Shown: piece by piece, positions 47,173 to 56,788 of the stretch
Numbering within the stretch: the first letter of the stretch is position 1
Layout of the letters: each line of letters begins with the position of its first letter
NCBI RefSeq assembly: GCF_900188155.1
Contig: NZ_FZOG01000002.1
Location: 759,845 to 823,844, forward strand
Source of the DNA: Pseudomonas segetis
GTDB taxonomy: Bacteria; Pseudomonadota; Gammaproteobacteria; Pseudomonadales; Pseudomonadaceae
DNA: 64,000 bases
Direction: 5' to 3'
Program-made: the position numbers and the translations under genes
Notes under the pieces: generated by a model
What the model was told of the DNA's origin: nothing
Seen by the model: only the letters and a program-made list of their open reading frames with translations
Database searches by the model: none

Positions 47173-48435
47173 ATGTCAAACACCACGCCAACCCTGCTGC
47201 GCCATCACCGCCCCTTCATAGCCTTCTGGCTGGCGCGCGTTGCAACCGCCAGTGGTTTCCAGATGCTGACCGTGGCCATCGGCTGGCATATCTACAAACT
47301 CACTGGCAGCGTGCTCGACCTGGGCCTGGTCGGCCTGGCCGAATTCCTGCCGCGCGTACTCTTTATGCTACATACCGGCCACGTGGCCGATCGCTACAAC
47401 CGTGCACGCATTGCTGCCGTATGCCAGACAGTTCAGGCGCTGATTGCCCTGGCGCTGGTGATCAGCAGCTACAGCGGTGATATCAGCCGCGAGATGATCT
47501 TCCTGCTGGCCTTTAGCCTGGGTGCGGCAAGGGCCTTTGAAATGCCCGCTACGCAAGCACTGCTGCCGCGCCTGGTGCCTCCGTCGTTGTTTCCGGCGGC
47601 GGTTGCTGCATCAGCATCGGCCATGCAAACCGCAACCATTGTCGCCCCTGCCCTGGGTGGTTTCCTGTTTGCCTTTGGCAGCATCTGGGTCTATGTACCG
47701 ACCGCAATCCTGTACGTGCTGGCCTGCGGCTTGATGCTCAGCCTGCCGAAGCATCCGGCGCAGCAAAGCAAGGAAAAAGCATCGCTGAACAACCTGCTGG
47801 CTGGCATTCGCTTTATTCGCAGTCGCCCCGATGTGTTTGGGGCAATCTCGCTCGATCTGTTCGCGGTGCTGCTCGGCGGAGCCACAGCCCTGCTACCGGT
47901 GTTTGCCAAAGACATCCTGATGACCGGCCCATGGGGGCTTGGCCTGCTGCGTTCAGCGCCCGCGGTAGGCGCCTTGCTGATGTCCTTCTGGTTGGCGCGC
48001 TTTCCGATCAATCGCCATGTCGGGCGGACCATGTTCACCGCCGTGGCGATTTTTGGCGTAGCCACCATCGCGTTCGGAATCTCGACGTCTTTCTGGTTCA
48101 GCCTGCTGGTACTGGTGGTGCTGGGCGCTGCAGACATGATCAGCATGGTTATCCGTGGTGCCTTTGTGCAATTACAAACCCCTGACGCCATGCGGGGCCG
48201 GGTCAGCGCGGTCAACGGCTTGTTTATTGGCGCATCCAACCAACTCGGCGAGTTCGAATCCGGCCTTACCGCACACTGGTTCGGCACTGTGCCCGCAGTG
48301 GTGCTCGGTGGCGTCGGCACGCTCCTGGTCACCGGCACCTGGATCAAACTGTTCCCGACACTGGCTCATCGCGACACCCTGGAACAGACCGAGCAAGAAC
48401 TGGCCGCAACCCAGAAGTCGGGAGTCGGTGCTTAA
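47173..48435 (+). CDS. MFS transporter, EntS-like
   Basis: 420-residue major-facilitator exporter with about 12 helices, from ATG 47173 (MSNTTPTLLRHHRPFIAFW); the longer frame from 47086 lacks a membrane-protein start. GHVADRYNRARI is the loop 2-3 signature. It most resembles the enterobactin-exporter-like group, which includes many multidrug or siderophore exporters. The substrate is not known. It is divergent from the xdhC gene. Confidence 0.8.
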   Translation: MSNTTPTLLRHHRPFIAFWLARVATASGFQMLTVAIGWHIYKLTGSVLDLGLVGLAEFLPRVLFMLHTGHVADRYNRARIAAVCQTVQALIALALVISSYSGDISREMIFLLAFSLGAARAFEMPATQALLPRLVPPSLFPAAVAASASAMQTATIVAPALGGFLFAFGSIWVYVPTAILYVLACGLMLSLPKHPAQQSKEKASLNNLLAGIRFIRSRPDVFGAISLDLFAVLLGGATALLPVFAKDILMTGPWGLGLLRSAPAVGALLMSFWLARFPINRHVGRTMFTAVAIFGVATIAFGISTSFWFSLLVLVVLGAADMISMVIRGAFVQLQTPDAMRGRVSAVNGLFIGASNQLGEFESGLTAHWFGTVPAVVLGGVGTLLVTGTWIKLFPTLAHRDTLEQTEQELAATQKSGVGA

Positions 48436-48614
48436 AGCGACATGGCGCCTATAGCGGCGCCTGTACTACGCTGCCTTGATTCACCGCCAGCGGGCTTACT
48501 GCTATGATGCGCGCCTTTTTCACAATCGCCAGCTATACAGTTCAGCCATGGATGGATGTAGTTAGCTATCGATCAGGCCACTTTCGGCGCATTTAGCGTC
48601 ACGGGGAACTCCAG

Positions 48615-49910
48615 ATGCTGGAAAGACTGTTCCAACTCAAAGCACACAACACCAACATTCGCACAGAGATGCTGGCCGGCCTGACCACCTTCCTGACGAT
48701 GGCGTACATCCTGTTCGTCAACCCGAGCATTCTCGGGGAAACAGGCATGGACAAGGGCGCGATCTTTGTCGCGACCTGCCTGGCCGCAGCAATCGGCTCG
48801 GCGATCATGGGGTTTATTGCCAACTACCCAATCGCCCTGGCTCCGGGCATGGGCCTCAATGCCTTCTTTACCTACACAGTGGTCCTGCATATGGGCCACA
48901 CCTGGCAAGTCGCCCTGGGCGCGGTGTTCCTCTCGGCGTGCATGTTCTTCCTGTTATCGATTTTCAAGATTCGTGAGTGGATCATCAACAGCATCCCGCT
49001 GGAGCTGCGCTCGGCCATTGCCGCGGGCATTGGTCTTTTCCTGGCGCTTATTGCCCTCAAGGAATCAGGCATCGTCGTTTCCAACCCGGCAACCCTGGTG
49101 GGCATGGGTGATCTGTCCAAGCCCGAGCCACTGCTGGCAATCCTCGGTTTTTTCGTTATCGTCGCGCTTGAAGCGCGCCGGGTTACAGGTGCGGTGCTGA
49201 TCGGTATTTTGCTGACCACCGGCATTGGTATTGCCCTGGGTGTCTCGCAGTTCGGCGGCTTTGTATCCATGCCGCCATCATTGGCCCCGACCTTCATGCA
49301 GCTCGACATCATGGGCGCGCTGGATATTGGCTTGGTCAGCGTGGTGTTCGCCTTCCTCTTTGTTGACCTGTTCGATAACTCCGGCACCTTGATTGCCGTT
49401 GCTAAAAAAGCGGGCCTGATGCGCGCCGACGGTTACATGCCGAAAATGGGCCGGGCACTGATAGCCGACAGCAGCGCGGCCATGGTCGGCTCATTACTGG
49501 GCACTTCGACCACCACCAGCTATATCGAGTCAGCCGCAGGTGTCACCGCTGGCGGCCGCACCGGCCTGACCGCCGTAGTAGTCGCCATCCTGTTCCTACT
49601 GGCCTTGTTCTTCTCGCCACTGGCAGGCAGTGTTCCGGCATTCGCCACGGCGCCTGCGCTGTTGTTTGTCGCGGTACTGATGACCGCTGGCCTGGCCGAG
49701 ATTGACTGGAGCGATATCACCCTTGCCGCCCCCGTGGTAATCACCGCACTGGCGATGCCGCTGACCTTCTCGATAGCCAACGGGATTGCCTTCGGCTTTA
49801 TCGCCTGGGCAGCGATCAAGTTGCTGGCGGGACGCTGGAAAGAGCTGAACCCGGCGCTGGTGATCCTGGCGATTTTGTTTGTGATCAAGTTCGCCTGGTT
49901 TAACGCCTGA
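48615..49910 (+). CDS. NCS2-family purine permease (AzgA-like)
   Basis: 431-residue proton-coupled nucleobase permease. LAPGMGLNAFFTYTVV near residue 75 and GTSTTTSYIESAAGVTAGGR near 295 are the AzgA-subfamily blocks, whose members carry adenine, guanine or hypoxanthine. About 13-14 hydrophobic segments. A ribosome site GGGGAA precedes the ATG. The following palindrome may terminate it before trmA. Confidence 0.9.
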   Translation: MLERLFQLKAHNTNIRTEMLAGLTTFLTMAYILFVNPSILGETGMDKGAIFVATCLAAAIGSAIMGFIANYPIALAPGMGLNAFFTYTVVLHMGHTWQVALGAVFLSACMFFLLSIFKIREWIINSIPLELRSAIAAGIGLFLALIALKESGIVVSNPATLVGMGDLSKPEPLLAILGFFVIVALEARRVTGAVLIGILLTTGIGIALGVSQFGGFVSMPPSLAPTFMQLDIMGALDIGLVSVVFAFLFVDLFDNSGTLIAVAKKAGLMRADGYMPKMGRALIADSSAAMVGSLLGTSTTTSYIESAAGVTAGGRTGLTAVVVAILFLLALFFSPLAGSVPAFATAPALLFVAVLMTAGLAEIDWSDITLAAPVVITALAMPLTFSIANGIAFGFIAWAAIKLLAGRWKELNPALVILAILFVIKFAWFNA

Positions 49911-49944
49911 TACGCTGTACTCGGTAACACCCACACCTGATGAT

Positions 49945-49964
49945 CGCGGCAGGTTAACCTGCCG
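49945..49964 (+). terminator. 20-bp palindromic hairpin between the purine permease and trmA
   Basis: GCGGCAGGTTAACCTGCCGC is a perfect palindrome, followed by TTT, 35 bp after the permease stop and 28 bp before trmA. It may act as a terminator or attenuator. Confidence 0.55.
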
Positions 49965-49991
49965 CTTTCCGACCACGCTGAAGAGTTATTC

Positions 49992-51080
49992 ATGAGTGCG
50001 CCACAATTCGATCCAGCCAGCTATGACGCTCAGCTGGAAGAAAAAAAGCAACGCCTGATCAGCCTACTTGCGCCGTTCAACGCGCCTGCACCTGATGTGT
50101 TCGACTCGCCGCGCGAACATTACCGTTTACGCGCCGAGTTTCGCTTGTGGCGTGAAGGCAATGAACGCTTTTATGCAATGTTTGCCGCAGGCGACAAACG
50201 TACCCCGATCCTGATCGAGGATTTTCCGATTGCCAGCCAACGCATCAATGACTTGATGCCGCGTGTCAAAGCCGCCTGGCAAGCCAACGAGGCACTGAAT
50301 TTCAAGCTGTTCCAGGCTGAGTTCCTGACGACCCTGGCCGGCGATGCGCTGATCACCTTGTGCTATCACCGCCCGCTTGATGAACACTGGCAAAATGCAG
50401 CACAACAGCTGGCCAACGAGCTGGGTGTCAGCCTGATCGGACGCTCCCGTGGCCAACGCCTGGTGATAGGCCGCGACCATGTGATTGAAGAGTTGGAGGT
50501 AAACGGGCGCAGCTTCAGTTATCGCCAGCCTGAAGGTGCCTTCACCCAGCCCAACGGCCGGGTCAACCAGAAGATGCTCAACTGGGCCTTCGACGCCCTG
50601 GGCGAACGGCAAGACGACTTGCTTGAACTCTACTGTGGCAACGGCAACTTCACCCTGCCGCTGGCGACCCGCGTACGTAAGGTGCTGGCCACCGAGATCA
50701 GCAAATCGTCAGTCAATGCCGCCCTGGCCAATCTTGCCGACAACCAAGTCGATAACGTCACCCTGGTGCGTTTGTCCGCAGAGGAGTTGACCGAAGCGCT
50801 CAATGAGGTGCGTCCGTTCCGCCGTTTGGCTGGCATCGACCTCAAAAGCTATGACTTTGGCACAGTGTTTGTCGACCCGCCACGCGCCGGCATGGACCCT
50901 GACACCTGCGAGCTGACCCGACGCTTCGAGCGCATCCTGTATATCTCATGCAACCCGCAGACGCTGGCCGACAACATCGAGCAGCTCAGCGATACGCACC
51001 GCATTGAACGCTGCGCTGTCTTCGACCAGTTCCCCTACACCCACCACATGGAGTCGGGTGTCCTGCTGGTACGCAAGTAA
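49992..51080 (+). CDS. trmA: tRNA (uracil-54, C5)-methyltransferase
   Basis: Makes ribothymidine at position 54 of tRNA using SAM. 362 residues, standard length, without the iron-sulfur TRAM domain of RlmD paralogues. [16 protein letters not shown] near residue 215 is the SAM motif; [10 protein letters not shown] near 297 and the nucleophile Cys in [15 protein letters not shown] near 320 complete the active site. C-terminus ends [16 protein letters not shown] with the catalytic Glu. Confidence 0.97.
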   Translation: MSAPQFDPASYDAQLEEKKQRLISLLAPFNAPAPDVFDSPREHYRLRAEFRLWREGNERFYAMFAAGDKRTPILIEDFPIASQRINDLMPRVKAAWQANEALNFKLFQAEFLTTLAGDALITLCYHRPLDEHWQNAAQQLANELGVSLIGRSRGQRLVIGRDHVIEELEVNGRSFSYRQPEGAFTQPNGRVNQKMLNWAFDALGERQDDLLELYCGNGNFTLPLATRVRKVLATEISKSSVNAALANLADNQVDNVTLVRLSAEELTEALNEVRPFRRLAGIDLKSYDFGTVFVDPPRAGMDPDTCELTRRFERILYISCNPQTLADNIEQLSDTHRIERCAVFDQFPYTHHMESGVLLVRK

Positions 51081-51110
51081 GCCCATTGCCTAACTCGCGG
51101 CTCAAGCCAA

Positions 51111-51144
51111 TACTCAGCCCTCAGGCACGACTTGAGGCTGAGTA
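51111..51144. terminator. Stem-loop between trmA and the DUF4345 gene
   Basis: TACTCAGCC (51111-51119) pairs with GGCTGAGTA (51136-51144), extended by TCA/TGA with one bulged base. It lies between convergent genes; no T-run, so termination is likely only by position. Confidence 0.45.
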
Positions 51145-51148
51145 GCGC

Positions 51149-51535
51149 CTAGCCTCGATTGAGGCAGCGCAAGGCGTAGAAACTCAGCCCACCGGCCACC
51201 ACTTCTGCCAGCAAGGCGTAGAGGTTGAAGGTTTGCCCCGCGCCACCATCGAGCCACAAGCCGCCCAGCCTGGCCACGGCCAGCGCACTGTAAAGCAGCA
51301 CCATCAAGGTCAGGGCACTGCGGGTCAGGTCGAGGCGTGTCAGCGCCAACCCCAGAAAAGCTGCCAGGCCAATTTGCAGGCCGCCGTAATAGGCACGCAC
51401 GTCGGTCACAGCCGCAGCCTCCATCAGCAGCATGCCGGAAACATTGGCCATGGGCTGCGGGTTCACAAAATATGCCAGGCCCAAGCCAAACAAAATAATG
51501 ACCTGGATCGTCAAAACAACTCTTGCCACTAACAT
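51149..51535 (-). CDS. DUF4345-like small membrane protein
   Basis: 128-residue integral membrane protein with four hydrophobic helices, from ATG 51535, which has GGGAG six bases upstream; a TTG two codons earlier is less likely. AYYGGLQIGLAAFLGLALTRLD resembles the DUF4345 family. Function unknown. Monocistronic. Confidence 0.75.
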   Translation of the reverse strand: MLVARVVLTIQVIILFGLGLAYFVNPQPMANVSGMLLMEAAAVTDVRAYYGGLQIGLAAFLGLALTRLDLTRSALTLMVLLYSALAVARLGGLWLDGGAGQTFNLYALLAEVVAGGLSFYALRCLNRG

Positions 51536-51692
51536 CGCCAACTCCCTTTCAAGCCATTTATAGCTGCCAGCTTAGGCGCCATCCGGGGCCAAGCCCAGCA
51601 ATATGCATAATTGACCCTGACTGACGACTGGACTGGCGTCTGGCTTATACTGAGCAACACTGATTAACAGCAATATCACAGGGAATCGAGTA

Positions 51693-52574
51693 ATGCGCTG
51701 GAGCAAAGGACGACGCAGTGACAACGTGGTGGATGCCCGCGGCAGTAGTGGCGCAGGCAGACGGTTCGGGGGTGGCCGTGGCCTGAGCCTCGGCGGGGTC
51801 GCCGTGATCGTGGTGGTCGGGCTGCTAATGGGCCAGGACCCGCTGCAGATCCTTGGCAACATTGCAGGCCAGGCCACGCAAAGCAGCGCGCCAGCTCCTC
51901 AGCAACAGCCCAACAACCCGGCTGCCAATGACCAGCAGTCTGAATTCGTACGCTCGATCCTGGGCGACACCGAAGACACCTGGCGCGAAATTTTCAGCAA
52001 TGCCAATCGCCAATACCAGGATCCAAAGCTGGTGTTGTTCAGTGGCGGGGTCAATTCAGCCTGCGGCTTTGCCGATGCTGCGGTAGGCCCGTTCTATTGC
52101 CCGGGCGATCGCCAGGTCTACCTCGACTTGTCGTTTTTCCAGGAACTTGAACAGCGCTTCGGCGCAGCTGGCGACTTTGCCCAGGCTTACGTCATTGCCC
52201 ATGAGATCGGCCACCATGTACAAACCCTGCTCGGTGTATCGGCAAAAGTGGATGCCGCACGCAGGGCTGGCCAACGCATGGAAGGCAGCAACGGCCTGCT
52301 GGTCCGCCAGGAACTGCAAGCCGACTGCCTGGCAGGGGTTTGGGCCAACAGCGCACAACGCCGCCTGAACTGGCTGGAACCTGGCGACCTTGAAGAAGCC
52401 TTGAATGCGGCCAATGCCATTGGTGATGATCGCCTGCAAAAGCAGACCCGCGGCCAGGTGATGCCTGACTCCTTCACCCACGGCACCTCGGCGCAACGCG
52501 CTCGCTGGTTCAAGGCCGGGTTTGACAGCGGCAAGCTGGGCAGTTGCGACACCTTTGGCGCGGCGAACCTGTAG
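51693..52574 (+). CDS. Neutral zinc metallopeptidase, YpfJ family
   Basis: 293 residues. N-terminal cytoplasmic segment rich in Arg/Gly (RWSKGRRSDNVVDARGSSG), one membrane anchor (GLSLGGVAVIVVVGLLMG, about 30-47), a Gln/Pro/Asn linker, then the peptidase domain. The zinc motif is AYVIAHEIGHHVQ near residue 170; further family blocks are ACGFADAAVGPFYCPGD and LQADCLAGVWA. No substrate is known for YpfJ proteins. Ends at a bidirectional terminator. Confidence 0.9.
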   Translation: MRWSKGRRSDNVVDARGSSGAGRRFGGGRGLSLGGVAVIVVVGLLMGQDPLQILGNIAGQATQSSAPAPQQQPNNPAANDQQSEFVRSILGDTEDTWREIFSNANRQYQDPKLVLFSGGVNSACGFADAAVGPFYCPGDRQVYLDLSFFQELEQRFGAAGDFAQAYVIAHEIGHHVQTLLGVSAKVDAARRAGQRMEGSNGLLVRQELQADCLAGVWANSAQRRLNWLEPGDLEEALNAANAIGDDRLQKQTRGQVMPDSFTHGTSAQRARWFKAGFDSGKLGSCDTFGAANL

Positions 52575-52597
52575 CCATAACCTGCACGCGAGACACA

Positions 52598-52623
52598 AAA
52601 AAGCCCCTTTACCGGGGCTTTTT
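52598..52623. terminator. Bidirectional terminator between the ypfJ-type and RIO kinase genes
   Basis: 10-bp stem with 6-nt loop: AAAAAGCCCC (52598-52607) with GGGGCTTTTT (52614-52623), 24 bp after one stop and 3 bp from the convergent one. Confidence 0.88.
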
Positions 52624-52625
52624 GC

Positions 52626-53513
52626 CTATTGCATCCACGGCGGCGGGGGCTCTTCCCCTGCCGGGGCATCATCCGCGTCGAGTAGCGCCTGGCGCCGCGC
52701 TTCCTCCGCCAATGCGGCCTTGATTTCACGCATCACCGCATCAACATCTGCGGCATCTTCAGGATCATCAAACTCACCGGTCAAGGTCGACTCGGGGGTT
52801 AACTTGCCCTCCTCGTACAAGGCCCACATTTCCTTGGCGTACTTGGTGTACTTGAGTTCAGGGGCAAACTGCCCGAAATAGGCAGCCATGTTGCCAACGT
52901 CGCGCTCAAGCATCTTGAAGGCATGATTATTACCCGCCGCATCGACCGCTTGCGGCAAGTCGATAATCACCGGCCCTTCAGGGCCAAGCAATACGTTGAA
53001 CTCGGACAAATCGCCGTGCACCAGGCCGGCGCACAGCATCTTGACGATTTCCTCGATCATGAATGCGTGGAACTCGCGGGCATCATCCGGATGCAGGTCA
53101 ACATCATTGAGGCGAGGAGCAACATCACCCTCGCCGTCATCGACCAGTTCCATCAACAGCACGCCCTCAAGGAAGTCATAGGGCTTGGGCACTCGCACGC
53201 CGGCATTGGCCAGCCGGAACAAAGCGCCTACCTCAGCGTTCTGCCAGGCATCTTCCTGGCCTTTGCGACCGTACTTGGAGCCCTTGGCCATGGCCCGTGC
53301 GTCGCGACTGTTACGCACCTTGCGGCCTTCCTGATATTCCGCAGCCTGGCGGAACCCCCGCTTGTTAGCCTCCTTATAGACCTTTGCACACCGCAATTCC
53401 TGACCACAGCGAACTACATAAACCGCAGCCTCTTTACCACTCATCAGCGGGCGTATCACCTCGTCGATCAGACCATCTTCGACCAAGGGTTCAAGACGTT
53501 TTGGAGTCTTCAT
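52626..53513 (-). CDS. RIO-type serine protein kinase
   Basis: 295-residue cytoplasmic kinase of the RIO1 family, orthologous in look to P. aeruginosa PA4780. Nucleotide loop SGKEAAVYVV near residue 26, the ATP lysine in CAKVYKEA, catalytic loop HGDLSEFNVLL near 170 (Asp and Asn), and metal loop IIDLPQAVD near 187. The C-terminus (about 250-295) is acidic and ends EEPPPPWMQ. RIO1 proteins act in ribosome maturation in eukaryotes and archaea; the bacterial role is not established. Confidence 0.9.
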   Translation of the reverse strand: MKTPKRLEPLVEDGLIDEVIRPLMSGKEAAVYVVRCGQELRCAKVYKEANKRGFRQAAEYQEGRKVRNSRDARAMAKGSKYGRKGQEDAWQNAEVGALFRLANAGVRVPKPYDFLEGVLLMELVDDGEGDVAPRLNDVDLHPDDAREFHAFMIEEIVKMLCAGLVHGDLSEFNVLLGPEGPVIIDLPQAVDAAGNNHAFKMLERDVGNMAAYFGQFAPELKYTKYAKEMWALYEEGKLTPESTLTGEFDDPEDAADVDAVMREIKAALAEEARRQALLDADDAPAGEEPPPPWMQ

Positions 53514-53620
53514 CAGCTTTAATCACGGGTCCTTTGTGGCTCACTTCACCTGTTGTGCTCGTTATACGGCAATCTTTCGACAGCGCCCAGTCTATACGAC
53601 CATTACCTTACTGGAACCTG

Positions 53621-54511
53621 TCAATTGGCCAGCAAGTGGCGACGCAGCGCCTCTATCGCATAACGCACCTTGGCCGGCTGTACATCGCGCCTGGGCGTCA
53701 CTATATAAATCCCCACTGGCGGCATTTGCCAACCGGGTAACACTGCTCGCAACTGACCTGTCGCCAGCTCATCACGGATCTCATGCTCGGGCTGCAGCGA
53801 TATGCCCATCCCCGCCAGTGTAAAGTTACGCACCGCAAGCAGGTTGTTGCAACCCACCCGCCCCTCTATGCGAATTTTCTCAACCTGGGAGTCTGGCCCT
53901 TGTAGGCTCAGGGTTTCATGCATCTGCATGGTGCTGAGCATCACCCAATCGGCACTGACCAGGTCTTGCGGGCTGTTTATCGGTGGGCGGTTCAATAAAT
54001 AACTCGGCGCTGCGCAAAATACGAAGACAGCATCGCCAATGTGCCGCGCAACCAGGCTGGAGTCTTGCTGGGGGCCTACGCGAATGGCCAGGTCGATACG
54101 CTTGTCAACCAGGTCGATACGCTCATCCTGAAAGAACAACTGCACAGTCAAGCCCTTGTGCGCTTGCAGTAAAGGTGCCAGCGCATCACTCAGATGACGC
54201 CCTGAAAAGCCTACAGGCACGGCGATGCGCAACTCGCCGACAGCCGCATCCCGCATCTCGGCCAAGCGCTGTTCAGCCTCTTGGGCCAGCGCCATGACCT
54301 GCGCGCTGCTTTGGTAAAAGGCGGCTCCGGCCTCGGTCAGGGTGAGCTTGCGCGTGGTGCGGTGCAGCAGGCTGACCTGGGTGCTTTGTTCCAGCTTGCG
54401 AATCTGCTGGCTGACCGCCGGTGCAGTCATTCCAAGCACCTCGGCGGCGGCAACCATTGAGCCACGCTCAACCACAGTGGCAAAGATTGCCATGCGTTTT
54501 AACTGCTCCAT
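53621..54511 (-). CDS. LysR-family transcriptional regulator
   Basis: 296 residues. N-terminal winged helix AEVLGMTAPAVSQQIRKLEQ (about 23-42) and an effector domain from about 90. It falls in the CrgA/DsdC-like subgroup (VPVGFSGRHLSDALAPLL, RDELATGQLRAVLPGW) whose members often regulate the adjacent divergent gene, here the oxidoreductase at 54612. Confidence 0.9.
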   Translation of the reverse strand: MEQLKRMAIFATVVERGSMVAAAEVLGMTAPAVSQQIRKLEQSTQVSLLHRTTRKLTLTEAGAAFYQSSAQVMALAQEAEQRLAEMRDAAVGELRIAVPVGFSGRHLSDALAPLLQAHKGLTVQLFFQDERIDLVDKRIDLAIRVGPQQDSSLVARHIGDAVFVFCAAPSYLLNRPPINSPQDLVSADWVMLSTMQMHETLSLQGPDSQVEKIRIEGRVGCNNLLAVRNFTLAGMGISLQPEHEIRDELATGQLRAVLPGWQMPPVGIYIVTPRRDVQPAKVRYAIEALRRHLLAN

Positions 54512-54611
54512 TATTAAGCCCTGCTTATCAGTAAAAGCGTTTATAGCCTATTTATCCGGGCTTTACCTCTATGAAACCATGTATTCACTGAATCACTTGG
54601 ATATCCAGCAG

Positions 54612-55253
54612 ATGAAAATCGCCCTGATTGGCGCTACGGGATTTGTCGGCGCAGCCGTTCTGGCCGAAGCATTGAAGCGCGAGCATCAAGTAACCGGCAT
54701 TGTCCGCTCCCCCGAGAAGCTGCCGGGTGCCCCCTTGCTCAAGGCGTGCAAAGGTGATGCCTACGATGCGGACAATATTGCCCAAGCCGTTGCCGGGCAT
54801 GATGCTGTGGTGCATGCCTTCAATCCCGGCTGGGGCGAAGCGAATATCCGCCAGCTGTTTGTTCAAGGCAGCCAGGCGATCTATGCCGGGACCAAGCAAG
54901 CCGGGGTCACGCATTTGCTGGTTGTTGGCGGCGCAGGCAGCCTGTATGTCGCCCCTGGCGTGCAATTGATCGACACCCCGGGGTTTCCTGCGGCCTACAA
55001 GGAAGGGGCTGAAGGTGCGCGCCAGGTGCTGCAACTGCTGCAAGACAAAATTGATCTCGACTGGAGCTTTATCTCGCCGCCTGCCATTCTCGAACCAGGC
55101 GAGCGCAAGGGCAGGTTTCGCCTTGGCACCGACCAGCTATTGATGGATGGCCAGGCCCCCGCTCGCATCAGTGTCGCCGACCTGGCCGTGGCAATTATCG
55201 ATGAGCTGGAAGCACCCGCGCACATCCACCAGCGCTTTACCGTCGCCTATTAG
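54612..55253 (+). CDS. NAD(P)-binding oxidoreductase/epimerase-like (SDR, NmrA type)
   Basis: 213-residue atypical SDR. MKIALIGATGFVGAAVLAEAL carries the GxxGxxG nucleotide motif; HLLVVGGAGSLYVAPG and DWSFISPPAILEPGERKGRFR are typical of the YwnB/NmrA-like group. The longer frame from 54342 crosses into the LysR gene and is not used. Likely controlled by the divergent LysR regulator and cotranscribed with the DUF2218 gene 31 bp on. Confidence 0.82.
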   Translation: MKIALIGATGFVGAAVLAEALKREHQVTGIVRSPEKLPGAPLLKACKGDAYDADNIAQAVAGHDAVVHAFNPGWGEANIRQLFVQGSQAIYAGTKQAGVTHLLVVGGAGSLYVAPGVQLIDTPGFPAAYKEGAEGARQVLQLLQDKIDLDWSFISPPAILEPGERKGRFRLGTDQLLMDGQAPARISVADLAVAIIDELEAPAHIHQRFTVAY

Positions 55254-55284
55254 GCCTTTCACAAACCTGCAAAAGGTATTACCC

Positions 55285-55569
55285 ATGACCTTAACTTCAT
55301 CAGCATTCGTCAGCACCGATAGCCCGGCGCGTTATATCAGTCGGCTGTGCAAACATTTCGCCCACAAGATCCCGGTGAGCTTTGACGAACAACAAGGCCG
55401 TATCGAGTTTGAGTTCGGCCTGGCATTGCTCCAGGCCAGCGAAACCGGCCTGCAGCTGAGCGTACAGGCCGAAACCGCAGAACAACTGGAGCGCCTCAAG
55501 GGCGTGGTCGCCAGCCACTTTGAGCGCTTTGCCTGGAAAGAAGCATTGACCCTCGACTGGAGTGAGTAA
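55285..55569 (+). CDS. DUF2218 domain protein
   Basis: 94 residues, cytoplasmic. The family blocks ARYISRLCKHFAHKIPV and EGRIEFEFGLALL-like (here QGRIEFEFG) and the aromatic SHFERFAWKEALTLDW end are visible. In other proteins this domain accompanies siderophore and metal-related genes; function not established. ATG 55285 has AAGG upstream. Confidence 0.82.
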   Translation: MTLTSSAFVSTDSPARYISRLCKHFAHKIPVSFDEQQGRIEFEFGLALLQASETGLQLSVQAETAEQLERLKGVVASHFERFAWKEALTLDWSE

Positions 55570-55574
55570 CCGGT

Positions 55575-56765
55575 TTATTCCTCGGTCGGCAAGCTCAACT
55601 CTATCGTTTCGCCCATAGAGTCATTAAGGCGCTCAAGCTCGAAGTTGAGGGCATCGGCGTCTTCTTCCAGGGACAGGGCGATCGCAGCGAAAGCATCCGC
55701 GGCCTCAATGAAGGCCAGCACCACCGAAGGATCGAACAAGGTGCCGCTGGCAGCATTAATCCGCGCCATGGCAGCGGCGTGGGTGAGCGGCTGGCGATAG
55801 GCATGATGGCTGGTCAGTTGCTCATAACACCCAGCCACGGCCATCAGTCGCGCCGAGAGCGGAATTTGCTCGCCCCGCAAACCTTGCGGGTAGCCTGTAC
55901 CGTCCCAGTTTTCATGTTGGCTGTAGACAATGTCCTTGGCCTCGCTCAAAAAACTATTCGCGCCGTCTAGCTTTTGCTCTGCGGCCTCCAGAGCCACATA
56001 GCCAGCCTTGGCGTGACTTCGCATCAGTTCCAGGTCACGGCCTTTGAGGTCGGTCGGGCTCAGCAGGATACGATCAGGCAGCACCAGCTTGCCAATCCCA
56101 TGCAGCAAGGCGGAGCGTCCAAGCTGGGCGATTCGCTCTTCGTCGAGTTCCGCACTCAAGCCTGGCTGCTGGCGTGCCAATGCCGTGGCCAGTGTGACGA
56201 TATAGGCTTTAATTCGTGCCAAATGCTGGCTACAGGGATTGTCACGCATGGCAGCCAACCCGGCCATGGCCTCGATTGCGACTTCCTGGTGCTTTTCAAT
56301 GTCACGGGTGCGCCGGCGAACCTCCAGTTCCAGGTACTCGCTTTTATCACGCAGGAAATCCGCGCCGGCCTTGAGTTGCAGGTGTGACTTGACCCGTGCC
56401 ATCACAATTGGCGGGCTGATCGGCTTGGTGATGTAGTCAACCGCCCCAAGGTCGAAGCCAAGCTGCTCATCGGCAATCTCGCTCTTGGCGGTCAGGAAGA
56501 TGACTGGAATAGCCTGGGTCTGGGGGTTTTGCTTTAGCGCACGGCAAACTTCATAGCCATCCATGCCGGGCATCATCACATCGAGCAAAATCAAATCCGG
56601 TGGTGTTTCGCTCGCCGCTATTCGCAAGGCATTGATACCGCTGCTGGCCACCTTCACCCGGTAACTGTCGAGCAACAACTCACTCATCAGCTCAAGGTTT
56701 TCAGGAATATCATCAACAACAAGCACCAGCGGCTGATCTGAATAATTGAAACTGTCGTCCATCAT
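55575..56765 (-). CDS. Response regulator with HD-GYP-type output, HD replaced by HG
   Basis: 396 residues from ATG 56765 (GGGAG upstream; an earlier ATG at 56801 overlaps the kinase further). Receiver domain 1-130 with phospho-acceptor Asp62 in LILLDVMMPGMDGYE. The output is an HD-GYP-like domain (about 170-370) similar to P. aeruginosa PA4781: HLARIKAY, then LLHGIGKLVLPDRIL where His222-Gly223 replaces the metal-binding HD pair, RSHAKAGY, and HENWDGTGYPQGLRG with intact GYP. Loss of that Asp should weaken or abolish c-di-GMP phosphodiesterase activity. Cotranscribed with the hybrid kinase. Confidence 0.88.
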   Translation of the reverse strand: MMDDSFNYSDQPLVLVVDDIPENLELMSELLLDSYRVKVASSGINALRIAASETPPDLILLDVMMPGMDGYEVCRALKQNPQTQAIPVIFLTAKSEIADEQLGFDLGAVDYITKPISPPIVMARVKSHLQLKAGADFLRDKSEYLELEVRRRTRDIEKHQEVAIEAMAGLAAMRDNPCSQHLARIKAYIVTLATALARQQPGLSAELDEERIAQLGRSALLHGIGKLVLPDRILLSPTDLKGRDLELMRSHAKAGYVALEAAEQKLDGANSFLSEAKDIVYSQHENWDGTGYPQGLRGEQIPLSARLMAVAGCYEQLTSHHAYRQPLTHAAAMARINAASGTLFDPSVVLAFIEAADAFAAIALSLEEDADALNFELERLNDSMGETIELSLPTEE

Positions 56766-56788
56766 CCTATCTCCCGAATACTTCGTAT

